Below, piece by piece: positions 34,721-46,400 of a stretch of 64,000 nucleotides of DNA. The stretch covers positions 558,001 through 622,000 of the forward strand of contig JAUIRK010001052.1 in assembly GCA_030549495.1 (NCBI GenBank). The letters run 5' to 3'. The notes below the pieces were generated by a model. That model worked only from the letters and a program-made list of their open reading frames with translations. It did not search any database and was not told the DNA's origin. Within the stretch, counting starts at the first letter, position 1; each line of letters opens with the position of its first letter. This DNA comes from Nectonema munidae (taxonomy: Eukaryota; Nematomorpha; Nectonematoida; Nectonematidae). A program made the position numbers and the translations under genes.

Positions 34721-35329
34721 ACATAATATAGTTTCGCAATGCAATAATATAGATTTGTTGCTGAAGATGACCCATTAAATTTGTGTATATTATAGGATAT
34801 ATAACGTTATGTAGTGGAAAAGTTTTTAAGATGATTGATTATTATGATATAAAATTGTGTAATTTGGAATTTTGTGTTGTACTCGCCTAAATTTATATTT
34901 GTGAGAGGTAAATAATCATAAAGAATAAAGAGAATAATATCATATTACAGTGTTTCCTAAACTTTATCTTTAATTTTTTATTCTTTAGATAAAAGAAATT
35001 TTATATTTTGATTTGACTTCTTTCCCCTTCCCTCTGCACCTCTTCATCGAGAAGTCCTCTTGCTCAGCTTATGCTTACCAAAAAACTCGCTATCCTGGAC
35101 AGTCTCTAACGTTGCGTAGTTTGTTGAAACCACACACACACACAGCAATCTAACTCACACACAGATAGAAACAAATCTAGGCCTCACGTATCGCCAAAAA
35201 GGCATGTTTGTAAAATCAAGTTAAAATGTAAAACAGTCTGCTATAACGTGGAATTTTAAAACTATATTTAACAGTTTGAGACTAAATAGCTTGTCCATTG
35301 ACATTCATTTCTAACCACTCATAACCATT
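34721..35329. other. spacer
   Basis: A short CA run lies at 35131-35144. No gene or recognised element. Confidence 0.4.
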
Positions 35330-35337
35330 AGTTAGAA

Positions 35338-35725
35338 CAGGGGTCGGGGCTCGCGAACCAGACATGGCTCTTTTGATGACTGCATCTGGCTCTCAGATAA
35401 ATTAGGTGGCCTTCAGGATAAAGGGAGGTATTGCGATAATGCATATCCTTCTTCCCAATTCTACACTCTCTTAATTTCTTCATCATTACGAATCACGACG
35501 ACACAGATAAAGCTGATGATGATGCAGACTTTGCGTATTTAAATAACTTCGATAAAACAATATTGTTTAAAATAAATTCAGAGTGTTATTTTACTCTAAA
35601 ATTGTTGGTCTTCTTTTTCCATTTATTTGTAATCAGTATTTAAAAATATATATGGCTCTCAGAGGATTAGATTTTAAAATATGTGTTTTTTGGGCTCTTT
35701 TAGCCAAAAAGGTTCCCGGCCCCTG
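35338..35725. mobile_element. hAT-type MITE with perfect 8-bp target duplication
   Basis: Begins CAGGGGTCGGGGCTCGCGAACC and ends GGTTCCCGGCCCCTG, inverted ends of the CAGGGGTCGGGAACC class. Both sides carry sub-terminal TGGCTCTCAGA words. The flanks are identical 8-mers agttagaa at 35330-35337 and 35726-35733. 388 bp, no coding capacity. Confidence 0.92.
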
Positions 35726-36194
35726 AGTTAGAAGAAGCCTTCGGCCATCTCATTCAAATGTCCCTTCTACACTACATGAACTGAAGACAGTTTAAAGATT
35801 GCCAAAAGTGTTCTTACTATATATAGTATATACATATTGCTTCGTAAACCAATTTGAAAAGATATTTATGAAAAAATTTTGTTCAAGTTCAACGAAGTTT
35901 CAAAAACTATTCTATTTAAAATAATTAGTGGTATACCGAATAATGGTTTAGCAAGATAACCAAAATACCGGATCAAAATGCTAAATCAGAAATAAGGAAA
36001 AACTTTGGGATAGTGACTTGGACAGAAAAGGGAGGCTTGCAAAAATGTTTTTACATATAAAGGTAGAAAAACAGTATGGCAACGCATAAATGTAAAATTA
36101 TTTCTTAGCAAAAATTTTTGTTGAACGAATGTACAACTCTCATCAAGTATTAAAAAAGAAATTGCCTGAATCTTGTGTTAAATTTATATGTGAA

Positions 36195-36822
36195 GCAGGG
36201 CCATAATGGCACATCCTCAAAATGATTGGGCCGAATTTTTTCTTCCAATTTTCAAAATTATTGGTCTGGAAATACCACGGTAGCAGATTTGTGGGAATGT
36301 GTTCTTAAAATCAGTTAAAACACAAATTATATTTAGAAAGAGTTCTGATACACACAAAGTCCAAAAAAAAAAATTTTGTATTTAAAAAATTGTCGTATGC
36401 TGAGTTTTTTAGTTTACTTAAATTTAATTTTAAATGTTTTAGATGAAAAGTTAACTTTTTGTTTTTTTTACAAAAAATCTTTATTTGACATATCTTCTTT
36501 TTTTTTAAATTTTTTGTATTGGGGCATTTTTTTCGGGGGCATTTTTTCCTACTTTTTAATTGGGGGCATTTTTTCTGGGCACCATATTCGATATGCAAAT
36601 TTAATTAAAATATTCTAGCATGAAGTAGTATTTAAATTCACCAATTTTGTAAAAAAAATATAAAGTAGCCTTATAAATTTAGGACTTTAGGTATGCGCTG
36701 AATACACTCTATTTTAAAGGATTGCTTGAATATTTGGTCTCCCATGGTATTTCCAGACCACTAATTTTGAAAATTGCAACAAAAAATTTCGTCCCCAATA
36801 ATTTTGAGGATGTGCGCCCTGC
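36195..36822. mobile_element. DNA element with about 85-bp inverted ends
   Basis: The left arm (36195-36282) contains GCACATCCTCAAAATGATTGGG, then CAATTTTCAAAATTATTGGTCTGGAAATACCACGG. The right arm (36740-36822) is its reverse complement with a few changes and lacks a short insert after GCAGGGC. The interior has three copies of GGGGGCATTTTTT. No transposase was seen, and the superfamily is undetermined because no clear target duplication was found. The open frames at 36311-36618 are low-complexity by-products. Confidence 0.8.
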
Positions 36823-37325
36823 GGTAGGAGCCGTTAAAATTGATTGTTTTATTTCTAATTTTAAAAAATAAAGTTGTCTTCAATTTGTTTTTTATTGAAT
36901 GCAGTACAGCGCAGCGCTAAACGAAATTTTGTCGTGCGATGCAGTTTAAATTCCAATTTGATGGTCATCGCAGTGCAACGTATGCAAACGTATTGTCAGC
37001 AGGGCAGCTGCAGTTTGATCGTTGCAGCGTCATACAGTTGCAGTACCAAAAATCAGCAATTCACCTCGAATCTATACAATATCCTGAGGAATTTTTATCC
37101 AGGTGGAAATCCGAATTCGGTATTCAAAATCACTTGGATATCGGTACCTCGCTAGTCTAAATCTCTTTTGGAACATTTCAACTGAATAGAATAAATTCTA
37201 TGAGCTATCAAAGGTGAACTGTAGGGATTTACTTCTTAACAGGAAACCTTTCTCCTTAGAATTATATAACTATTTAGTATTAACTTTTAGATTTTCTTCA
37301 CTTTGCTCTCCATTGGTTTCCTTTC
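36823..37325. other. spacer with CAG/TTG-rich patch at 36900-37045
   Basis: 36900-37045 repeatedly uses GCAGT, GCAGC and CAGTTTGA words; two overlapping open frames result. No splice context or family supports a gene. Confidence 0.35.
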
Positions 37326-37398
37326 TTTTTTGTCACGACCCATTTTATTTTTTCACGCGACCCAGTGACAGGTCGGGACCTACAGTTTGATAAACGCT
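37326..37398 (-). repeat. single hAT-type terminus
   Basis: Read on minus: CAGCGTTTATCAAACTGTAGG, then GGTCGCGTG, the CAGNGGTT-TCAAACT-GGTCGCG terminus of hAT/Charlie-like elements. The other end was not found. Confidence 0.5.
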
Positions 37399-37479
37399 GA
37401 TTAGTGGACTAAATTCATCACCACGGTTGTGGAGTTGGAGACACAGCCCGCGCTACCTATATATTTTTGGGGCAAGTGC

Positions 37480-38025
37480 CCCCCCCTCTCAGTTTTATTT
37501 TTTGCCAACCACCCTGAAAATTTTCAGCTTGCCCAGGTGTAGTTAGAAAAACACATAGCTGTGCAAGTAACTTTGAGAACATTTATGCCATATATTGGAA
37601 ACAAAACTGTTTGAAAATGATTGAATGCCTTTATAACAATTTGTTTTCCTAATTTATATAGTACTTTTAGCGCCCTCTTCTGATAAGATTAAATTTTTTC
37701 CATAATGTACATTTTTATTGCCCCTTCCCCCCCCCCCCCCCCCATTTTTTAGCGCGGGTACTGGTTGGAGATTTCGAAGGAATAGACTTCGGAGTCAGTA
37801 TCTAATAAAGTTTAGAAGTCGTAGTCGGTTTTTTAAAAATAATTTCTTTAAATAGTGAAAAAAGTCTCTTTTTTGTAATCATATCAAAAGTCTCTTCTTT
37901 TCTCGAAGTCTAAATTAAGAGTTGTGCTTAAATATTTTAAACTTTTAAGTATTTGGAGTCGTAGTCAGATTTTTTAAGTTCTTGTAGTTGGATATTTTTC
38001 CTCACACTCTTCAACCTTGATCTTG
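37480..38025 (+). repeat. poly-C tract and GAGTCGG-family repeat
   Basis: 37727-37743 is a C run. From 37765 come GGTTGGAGATTTCG, then CGGAGTCAGTATCTAATAAAG, then AGTCGTAGTCGG, and later TTTGGAGTCGTAGTCAG. This is the fullest copy of the family in the window. Confidence 0.6.
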
Positions 38026-38480
38026 ACTATATGATAGCGAGATATCAGGTGCTACCCTAACTTTTTTTCTCCTGATCAGTGTTATTTCTACCTTCTCTAC
38101 CTGCATATTCATCTGCAACAAATTTTGTTGAATAAATAACTAACTGATATCTAGCTTACTTAGAATTAACTAATAGCTGTGCCTTTTTAAGTATTTTCGA
38201 ATTGTATGTGCGAATAACCCAGGTGTAGAAATACAGTCTGACTGAAGTATTCTATTAAGTGAAAATACTATCCATTTATCAGTAAGGTATTTAATGTCTC
38301 ATTTTATCTCGATATAATCACTAATTAGTTATTGATAAAATTTTCGGAAACTTAAAAACATTCCTTTTTTTAGAAATGGGATCGAAATGATTATCGTATG
38401 CTAAGATTTGAATATTGTGGAAAAAAACAAGTATTAATATTTCTATTATTTTTTCTAATATTTTCATTTTTTCTTTATAG

Positions 38481-38663
38481 ATTAACCCTAACCCAGCTAT
38501 AGATCTTATAAGACAAGTTCCCGTTATAAATTCCGGTGAAAGAGTCGTCTTTTGTGATGGTGGTGGTGCCTTAGGTCATCCGAAAGTTTATATTAATTTG
38601 GATAAAGAGGAGAATTCAAGTTGTGGTTACTGTGGTTTACGCTATTTCAAGGAAAGCCATTGA
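38481..38663 (+). CDS. NDUFS6: NDUFS6, complex I 13 kDa zinc subunit, last exon
   Basis: TTTTTTCTTTATAG acceptor at 38479-38480, then 60 codons and TGA. The protein reads [10 protein letters not shown], then [20 protein letters not shown], then [15 protein letters not shown]. This is the C-terminal half of NDUFS6, an accessory subunit of the matrix arm of mitochondrial NADH:ubiquinone oxidoreductase. The zinc ligands are all visible (Cys in FCDG, His in GHPK, the Cys pair CGYC). The loop has three Gly where most homologues have four. The frame begins in phase 0 at the point corresponding to residue ~65 of the usual 120. The exon(s) with the mitochondrial presequence were not found upstream and probably lie across a long intron or outside the window. 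AATAAA at 38842-38847. Confidence 0.93.
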   Translation: MNPNPAIDLIRQVPVINSGERVVFCDGGGALGHPKVYINLDKEENSSCGYCGLRYFKESH

Positions 38664-38841
38664 AACCTACTCTTTTTAAATGACTATTTTGGAGTGATAA
38701 TGCAAGCGATAAAAATTTATTCATCTATTAACATCAAGATTATGTAAATAGATTATGTTTATTTTGTTTTGGTCCTCTTATTTCTTCTTGAAACTCCTTA
38801 AACTGTAAATGTGTCTGTAAAAAAAGATTTCAACATGCCAA

Positions 38842-38847
38842 AATAAA
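38842..38847 (+). terminator. polyadenylation signal of NDUFS6
   Basis: AATAAA about 180 bases after the NDUFS6 stop, the first perfect copy downstream. Confidence 0.7.
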
Positions 38848-39379
38848 GTTTTTAATAATAAAAACATAAAATTTATTTTTGCTTTTGGTCCATACTGAAA
38901 CTCCTAAAAAGTGTGATCTGTAATAAATAAGATTTCAGCATAACTTAATACACTATTGTTTATCCATTATTGATTATATTGGTTATATATATTATAAATT
39001 TCCAAAGACTATTTTATTAATTATTAAATATGATATTAAATTATATATAAAAGTATAGATACTGTTATAGAACTATTACTATTAAATCACAAATAAGACA
39101 ATAGTATATTCTTACGAAGATAATTATAAAACATAATTTCAAACATAAAATTAAGAAAAAAATAGATAAACTCTAATTAAACTGGAATAAAATACAATTT
39201 TTCAGCTTTAGAGTTGAAAATCTTCGCTTTTTTTGAAAATAATAGGGGAAAGTAGCGGCTTTTGATATAGTTTATAGTTCGGGATTTAATAATAAAATAG
39301 TCGACACTTTCCGCGTAATTACTCTTCTATTATTAATTATTTTCATAGCTTGGAAGAAATTCCTAATGAACTATTCCTT
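38848..39379. other. AT-rich spacer
   Basis: No supported feature between NDUFS6 and the gypsy relic. Confidence 0.4.
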
Positions 39380-40250
39380 TCAGGAATTTGAAGAATGGCC
39401 CAATTTATCTCATCAAAGAATCTCTCCTTTTCAATGAAAGATTAAAAAAAAAGGTGTTTTTTAATTGTCGCACATGCCTACAACATAAACCAAAGTTTTA
39501 TCAACCTATCAAAACTTATCTTATTAAAACCACTCAGGCATGGGAGCGATTATCCATTGACTTCAAGGACCCTTTACCATCGTGCAACAGCAACAGGTAC
39601 TTACTAGTTATAATAGACGAATACTGACCTTTTGCTTTTGCAACAAAAGATAAATCAAGTCGCACCGTTATCGCTTGAATAACGCAGTTGTTCTGTATCT
39701 CGGCTATCCTGCTTACATTCACTCAGATAGAGGATCTTTCTTCTTTTCTAAAGTGTTACAATCGTTCCCGACGAGTTGTGGTGTATGCCAAAGTGGAGCT
39801 TGAAACTATAATCCACAATGGAATGGGAAGGTGGAACGCTATAGTAGAGTTCTCTTGAAAGCAAATGAATGTTATTTACATTCAAAAAATTACAAATATC
39901 TAATTGGGAAACTGCAATTCCTATGGCACTGCACAGCATGCCTTCGCTCCTTTCAACGGCAACAAACAGCACATGAAAGAATTTTATGATTAAATGAAAG
40001 ATTAAAACTTCTACAGGTAATGAGATTACTGTTCATCTACGACACTTAGCTATTTTTTGAGAGAAAATGGGAAAGAAGAGCCTTCACCAGACAAAGATTT
40101 CTGCGGAATCCTTCAAAAACTCAGAAAAAACTAAAGGCAATTGAAATGTAACTCAAAGATGCTCACCAGATCATTCAAGAAAGTCTTCCTTACGACTTTC
40201 CCAACAGATTAGGAAAACACCAGATATGTTTACGTTTTAAAAATGGGGCA
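39380..40250 (+). pseudogene. Ty3/gypsy-type integrase relic
   Basis: 39388-39627 reads an integrase start: the CRTC half of the HHCC zinc motif, then ERLSIDFKDPLPS with the first catalytic Asp and YLLVIIDEY, ended by a stop. Shifted frames continue with IHSDRGS (second Asp region, near 39720) and NGKVERY (the Glu region, near 39820), then an LRSFQRQQ remnant. The order and spacing are those of a retroviral-type integrase from a Ty3/gypsy retrotransposon. No reverse transcriptase or LTRs were recognised nearby, so only the 3' part of pol remains, with frameshifts and stops. Confidence 0.82.
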
Positions 40251-41424
40251 AATGTAATTTCAAGGTTGATATAATTATAGCAGATTAAATTTTGCTTTGC
40301 TTTTATGCATATTTTTATTAATTATGAAAAGTAATAATTTAATAAACTTACTAATAATTAAGTTCCATTTTCAACTTTTCTTTGTGAATATATATTTTAT
40401 GATCCCTTGAAAAAAAGGTGAAAAATTTTTAACAGATCTTTTTTACAAGAGGCAAGAGCTCTAGGTCCAGATGGTGATGTTATCATATCTCTAATATTTT
40501 CACTTGGTGTTCTTCCACATGAATCAGCTAAAATTTTCCAGCTATACTCCACTTGATCTGTTGATTACAGAATACAATCAACTTGATTATGACTGAAAGC
40601 AAAACTTGATAAACTATTATAAGTTTCATCCTAGTCAGTCGTTTCTTCCAAGAAGGAGTTTGAAATGTACTCGACTCCATTGTTGAAAATGAAGAAATAG
40701 GAAAAGAACAATGATTTAAAAGGAATTCTGTGAAAATGGCGCTTATTGTTATTTAGCTGATTTAACTGGCACAGTATATAAGACAGGGACTCAAAAGAAA
40801 AATATTTTTTATCTCATGATTTTTGCACAAAAATTTGGACATTTTCAGTTTTTAGTGTATTAAGTAAGATTTCAATCTCTATATTTTTTTACAATGTCAA
40901 ACTTTCCTCATATTCCACAAAAATTTCAAATTTAACATGAAAAGTTTAGTTTCGAAATAAAATAAAATATTTTTATTTGATAATATTTTGTTTTCTAATA
41001 CTTGAACTATTTTTACTTTTTAATCGATCAAGTTTCAATCTCAATATTTTTTTGAAGAGTATTTTGCCATATTACCGTAATGTCCGAATGTGTTTTCTTT
41101 TTTTCTTCACTATCGTACAAATAAGGCCTTTATCATAATAATTTCATCTTTGTTTTTATATAACTTATATTTAAAAATTTTATCGAACTTTTTTTTTATA
41201 AAAGTCCTATCCTCTGGCTCCTAAAAATTCTAATCCTGTGCGCTTTTCAATATGTTCGGTGTAAAATGGCATTGTTTTCTTGTAGAAATACAGATAATTC
41301 AACTACAGATCTTCCTGATTAGATGATAGAAAATTTACGATTAACATGATATTAATTAAAAATGTTATTGTACTAAAATTGGCTGGACCATATCCTTTCA
41401 AATTTTGTGACTTTTCCTAAAATT
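40251..41424. other. spacer, one possible coding-like stretch
   Basis: 40450-40555 (+) reads EARALGPDGDVIISLIFSL and on to a stop without clear splice sites; too weak to call. The rest is AT-rich. Confidence 0.3.
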
Positions 41425-42076
41425 GCTAGCTGCATCTTTTAATATAATTTTCATGGTAGTTGAATAATAATAACTTTGTGTTTTTAAATACACTCTTGAA
41501 AATTTATATTAATATACAGTTTACAGATTTTGCATTTAAGGTGTCTGGCAGTGTTAATTAATTTTGCGGTTTACGTCTGAAAATTGTCTCCAGAAATATT
41601 CATCCAAATTATACATGAAATATCATTTAGTGATTAAAAATATCACAACGTCTCTATCAGATTTGCCGTTTAAGTTTTCTAATTGTCTCCAAAAATATTC
41701 TTTATAAAATATATTTTACCAAATCAACAATGCAGGTTTCATTTATGGACTCAGATTCTGCATTTAACGTATGAAAATATCTAACAGTGTCAATCAAATT
41801 TGCGGTTTAGATCTGAAAATTATCAACAAATATATTTTTGAAATTTAAATTAAGATGTATGTTTTTATACCAAATCGACGATGCTGGTTTCATTCCTCTA
41901 ACCAGTTTTGCATTCAAGTATTAAAAATATCTTACAATGTCAATCAAATTTCTGGTTTAAGTCTACAAAAATATTCATTCAAATTTTATCAACAAAGTGG
42001 GCTTCATTTCTGAATCTCAGATTTTGTATTTAACATTTTAAAATGTCAATCAAATTTGCAGTTTAATATCTAAAGG
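41425..42076 (+). repeat. tandem repeat array B, left part
   Basis: Units share GTCAATCAAATTTGCGGTTTA, TCTCCAAAAATATTC, ACCAAATCGACNATGCTGGTTTCATT and TTTTGCATTTAA. The unit starts at about 41790 and 41939 give a period of ~149 bp. The array is the reverse complement of 20950-21545 and shares the same flank (GCTGCATCTTTT, then ATGGTAGTTGAATAAT at 41430-41468). Confidence 0.8.
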
Positions 42077-42078
42077 TA

Positions 42079-43731
42079 CAGTAGAACCTACGTTTTACGT
42101 ACCCTGATTTTACGTCCTCGCCAAATGATTGATGGCGTCATCTTTTTGGTCATTAAATGCATTATTAATACGTTTTTCTTTGTGATTTTATGTATTAAAA
42201 AGTTTATAAAGGTTAATAAATTATTGTCTTTCAGTTTTATTTCACTATGTGTAATTTAAATAACGCTAATTAGATCGTAAAACAATGCATTCTAACACTG
42301 AACGTACTGTACAGTGTACTTGTTATCTCCGATGCTATTCTTGTTTTCTTATAATGAGCGCGCATTGTCAAACATCAAACGATACGCCGCCTTGTGAATG
42401 AATGGGCTATCAGCGAGTCGCAACACGTGTAAAGGATATCCTCATATACAACTGTCAATTACGTTCAGGGTAGCAAATAGTCAGCTGATAACGCTGTGTT
42501 ACAGACACAACATTTTCGTGCAAAACGTAAACATTAACTTCACACAACTGATGATTGTGCTACTGTTAGATAATGCTCCAACCCATCCTTCCGTTGAAGA
42601 ACTAACGACAGAAGACGGATCATTTTTAGTAATGTTCCTGCCGGCAAATACAACCTCCCTCATTAAACCGATGGACCAGGGTGTTTTAGAACCATTAAAA
42701 ATACATTATAAGAAAAACCTTCTATGTCACGTCTTGTGCAAGCTAGATACCCCGATCCCAGAGGTGATAAAACAAATCACAATTAAAGATGCGGTTTACT
42801 AGATTGCAGATGCTTGGGAAGCGGCGACACAGGAAAATCTTCAACGCTCTTGGCGAAAACTAATGGGAAATGTTGAAGAAAGAAGTGAGGATGAAAGTGT
42901 TTCAGAAGAACAGACAGAGAACGTAGACAACATGGAAGCGGATCGTAATATATTTAAAGCCATGTTTCAAGAACTTGGTTCTGGAACTGAGGATATGAAG
43001 AGTGTGGATGAGTGGCTCGCCGAAGATCCCGGACACCAATGGCTCACCGACGCAGAGATAATCAGTGAAATTGATAGGGAGTCATCTGATGAAGAGAGTG
43101 AAAGTGAAGAGGAAGAAATAGTCGACCGAATTAAACCTGAGCAAGCGTTTGAAGCCCTTGGAGTTGTGGATTGGTTCGAGCAAATGAAGAAATATCCGTG
43201 CCACATCAGACAGATTAGCCGATGGAGAGACGAAGCGGCTCAGATGAGAGCAGCATCATTAAAGCAGAAAAAGATAACCAACTTCTTTCAGTAAAAAAAA
43301 AAATAAATCTTCAAAACACAAGGCCCTTTTCAGGGCCAACAAATTCGAAAGAGAATGAATAAAGTAGTTTTTCCTTATTTTAAAATTATTTTCCCCTCTG
43401 CGTGCATCATTAAAATAGCAAATTAACCGGCGCCTTTTCCTAGAGCAGACTAAGTTGAGTTTAATTGATAAATAATACATATACACTGATATTTTTTATT
43501 TAAGACTTTATTATGAAAACAGCTCAACTTCAGGGATGATCATCCAACTTCACTGTAGTAGTCTTCTTTAGCTGCCATAGTCCCTCACGTCGTACACGGT
43601 GTGACCATGTGTGATCCAGGTTAGGATTTCCGTGTTGTATGTCAATTTAAAGGTCAACCTGGATTTTACGAATCCTACGTTTTACGTCCGCCATTCGGTC
43701 CCGTGCCGTACGTAAAACGTAGGTTCTAGTG
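42079..43731 (+). mobile_element. Tigger/pogo element with near-perfect inverted ends, nested in array B
   Basis: The left end is CAGTAGAACCTACGTTTTAC and the reverse-complemented right end is CACTAGAACCTACGTTTTAC, with one mismatch in the first 20 bases. It is flanked by TA at 42077-42078 and 43732-43733, the pogo/Tigger target duplication. Length 1653 bp, shorter than full-length Tiggers, and coding a transposase that has lost its N-terminal DNA-binding half. Confidence 0.93.
42398..43294 (+). pseudogene. Tigger-type DDE transposase, N-terminally deleted, one internal stop
   Basis: The first 35 codons are unlike transposase. From about 42545 the family is clear: VLLLDNAPTHPS (second catalytic Asp), FLPANTTSLIKPMDQGVLEP (third Asp in MDQGV), then the IKDAVY helix, a TAG stop at 42800, and the same frame resuming IADAWEA. 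The C-terminal tail is very acidic (SDEESESEEEEI) and ends in KKITNFF, usual for jerky/Tigger proteins. The CENP-B-like helix-turn-helix part and the first catalytic Asp are deleted. Apart from the deletion and the single stop the frame is clean, so the element was probably mobilised in trans fairly recently. Confidence 0.9.
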
Positions 43732-43733
43732 TA

Positions 43734-44010
43734 TCTACAAAATTATTTTTGTATCAAATCGACCATGTGGGATCAGATTTTACAAACATTTGAAATATCT
43801 GACAGTGTCAATCAAATTTTGGTTTAAGTCTAAAAACTATCTACAAAAATATGATTGAAATTTTTTAAAAAAATCACGCTGGTTTCATTAATGGTTTCAA
43901 ATTTTGCATTTAAGATTTGAAAATATCTGAGAGTGGTTGGTTTCATTTCTTGACTCAGTTTTTGCAATTAGAGCATAGGAACTTGTGTAATTATCAATCA
44001 AATTTGCCAT
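43734..44010 (+). repeat. tandem repeat array B, right part
   Basis: The array continues after the Tigger insertion: GTATCAAATCGACCATG, then GACAGTGTCAATCAAATTTTGG, then CACGCTGGTTTCATTAATGG. The unit interrupted at 42077 resumes here. Confidence 0.75.
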
Positions 44011-45128
44011 TTCTGAAAAATCAAAGTCTGCATGTTTATGATTAGAATCATTATAGATTGACTTTATAATAAAATAAAAGATTTTGTTATGATTTATTGA
44101 GAAAAAAAACTCATAAAATCTTTTGAAGATTAGTATGAGAGAAGGGGGAGAAACAAATTGAAAAGAGAACGTATGATAAAAAGAAAATTTTTATAGTAAC
44201 TACTGATTCCCCGCTTTTAAATGATCAGCGTAGTAGTCTTATGAATAGCTATATATAAGAAAGAAGTTTGTATCTTGACTAAATGGGAGAGCAACCATGT
44301 TGCTATGAACTAGAAAGTAGTATAATGATATAATATTAGGTGTTTCAAAAAAGATTTTGACAGTGAAAAAGAAGTTCCTCTTTTACAAATGAAAAAAATT
44401 TAAATCTATAGTTTATTATCTATGATTACAATTATCATTTAACTAAGATGGGTAGGAAATCTGAAAATTTAGAATAGGTCCGATTTTATCAAAAATGGCA
44501 GATCCCAATATGCGAGAATTTAGTCACTAACAAGATATTTTATTTAAATTGAATTTGTCCATCTTTTTTCTTTTGCGTGAAAGAGAGAATCTTTAGATGA
44601 AGAAGGTCGACAACCTTTTGTAATTGAACAATGACATCACGAATAATTCATCATAAAAAAATCTTTGAACAGATTGGTTGACAAATATTCAGGCCTGATA
44701 ATAAAATACACGATACTGATAAAAAAAAAAGCCCATCAAGAAGATTCTTTAATCAGAATGCTTTGAGAGAGGAAAAAAATCAGTTCAAAATAAATCCTTA
44801 AAGAAGTATTATCAAACACACATTGAAGAAAATAAATTTCTAATGAAAAAAGAGCTATCAAGAAAGGATCATCATAGAATGAATAGCAAAATTACATACT
44901 GTAATGTAAAGTATAGAAGAAATGAAGTTGAGACTACCAGCCGATAACGAATTTGTAGCAAAAACAATGGAAGTCCTATCGAGATAATAAAGATTACAAT
45001 TATCATTTCAGTAAAATAGAAAATTTTTGATCGATCAGATTTATCAAAAATGGCAAGATTTTTTAATGAATGCCATCTAGTTTTAAAGTATCGCTGATAA
45101 AAAAAATTGAAAAAACCGTTTGTACTAA
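44011..45128. other. spacer with a local repeat pair
   Basis: GATTACAATTATCATTT, then GATTTTATCAAAAATGGCA near 44420-44505 recurs at 44993-45055 (GATTTATCAAAAATGGCA). No gene. Confidence 0.4.
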
Positions 45129-46400
45129 GGTAGGTAGGTAAGTAGGGAGAGATGTCAAAGCACTCTCCAAATTTAATTGATATGCTTGCAAAATTGCTTG
45201 ATGTGGTTAAGGAGAAGACTGTGCTCTACTAGTTGTCATGAATGTTCTAAAAGAAAGAAAAATGAAGTGGAAGCCTATATGACTTAGTGTAATTGAGTCT
45301 ATACTGTATAGCAAGAGATCAATTGTACAAAATAGTGAGGACGCGAGGTTGATAAGTTTAGGGTGAGTGAGGATTTCACTGATGTCAGTGGGAATATGGC
45401 CTAGGGTTGCCACGCATGTATTTATCAAGTTGTGCCGGTAGGAGATAAAATAAGGACAAAGGAAAGCTAGATAATATGGTGTTTTAGAAGGAGCGTTGCA
45501 GAAGCGACAGGTTTTGTTGTCTAGGAGCTTTATGTGATAAAGGTAGAACTTGCAGGGGCAGTGTTCGGAACGCCACCTTATGAGAGGTCGGAAGGGCGTG
45601 AATTTGTGTGTCAACCAGGATTGGTGAACTGCATCATGATCGGTGATACTGGATACAAAAGGATTTGTGGAACCGGTAAGAGACGGCTGCCATTTGTTCG
45701 AGAGGGCCGGGTGAGGTTGTATCTTTTAGTTGGATCAATAAAGGTGTGCATTTCAGCATGATTTCTAAGATAGACGTACGAGTTGTGCGATACGTTTTGG
45801 AGATTATCAGAAGGCTGAGACGGTGGATTTTGTGCAGAAAGGTGAGTGTGGAAGGGTGAACAAGTGATGAGCCCCATGAAAGAATGCCATATTGGATTAC
45901 GGGAAGAACGATGGATTTGTAGATGAAGAGAGAATGGTGCATGCTCATGCCCCATTTGTATGAGATGGCATTTTTTAGATTGAAAAGGGTTTGAGACAGC
46001 TTTGTATAGGTGTTTTTGAAGTTGATAGACCATTTCAAATTTGTCTGAAAGGTGAGACCGAGATACTTGTTGGAGTGTGATGGTTGGATGATAATGTTCT
46101 GATCGAGGAGTAGGAGTAAATGTGGTGAATGGTTCCTTGAGAAGTGAATGAGAGAAGTTTTTGAGGCGTTAAAGGATATTTTGAATGTTTCAGCATTGAA
46201 TTTGAGGATGTTAAATAATGAGGAGATGTGGTTAAGGTTTTCGTATTGAGTGTTGCTAGAGAAGGAGAAAAGGATGTCGTTAGAATAGCATTTCAAGTTC
46301 AAGATTTCCAAGTTAAAAATCATGAAAGAAAGAAAGAAATTTATTGAAGTGACAAGAAAAATCAAGTCTTTTTCATGAAATTTATTCATCTATAGACATT
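45129..46400 (-). mobile_element. non-LTR retrotransposon, 3' half, decayed
   Basis: From 46389 on minus: a reverse-transcriptase end with CYSNDILFSFSS (the catalytic YADD box altered to YSND), then FNASKTSLIHFSRN, then the thumb/connection region NKYLGLTFQTNLKWS and LPVIQYGILSWG. From 45614 the C-terminal domain with a Cys-rich knuckle (KTCRFCNAPSKT, FLCPYF). A frameshift near 45630 joins the two. The 3' end is marked by a (TACC)n simple tail at 45129-45145. Missing 5' half and altered catalytic box: inactive. Different family from the RTE-like copies; likely jockey/R1-like. Confidence 0.85.

Noticed and set aside
36874-37160. Two overlapping frames (93 and 73 codons) as a gene
   Set aside because: Driven by a CAG/GCAGT-rich patch; no start context, splice sites or family.
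40450-40555. Stretch EARALGPDGDVIISL as an exon or LINE reverse transcriptase
   Set aside because: GPDG recalls reverse transcriptase but nothing on either side supports it, and splice sites are unclear.
42967-43206. Ser-rich minus-strand frame
   Set aside because: Antisense of the acidic Glu/Asp tail of the Tigger transposase, which always reads Ser-rich.
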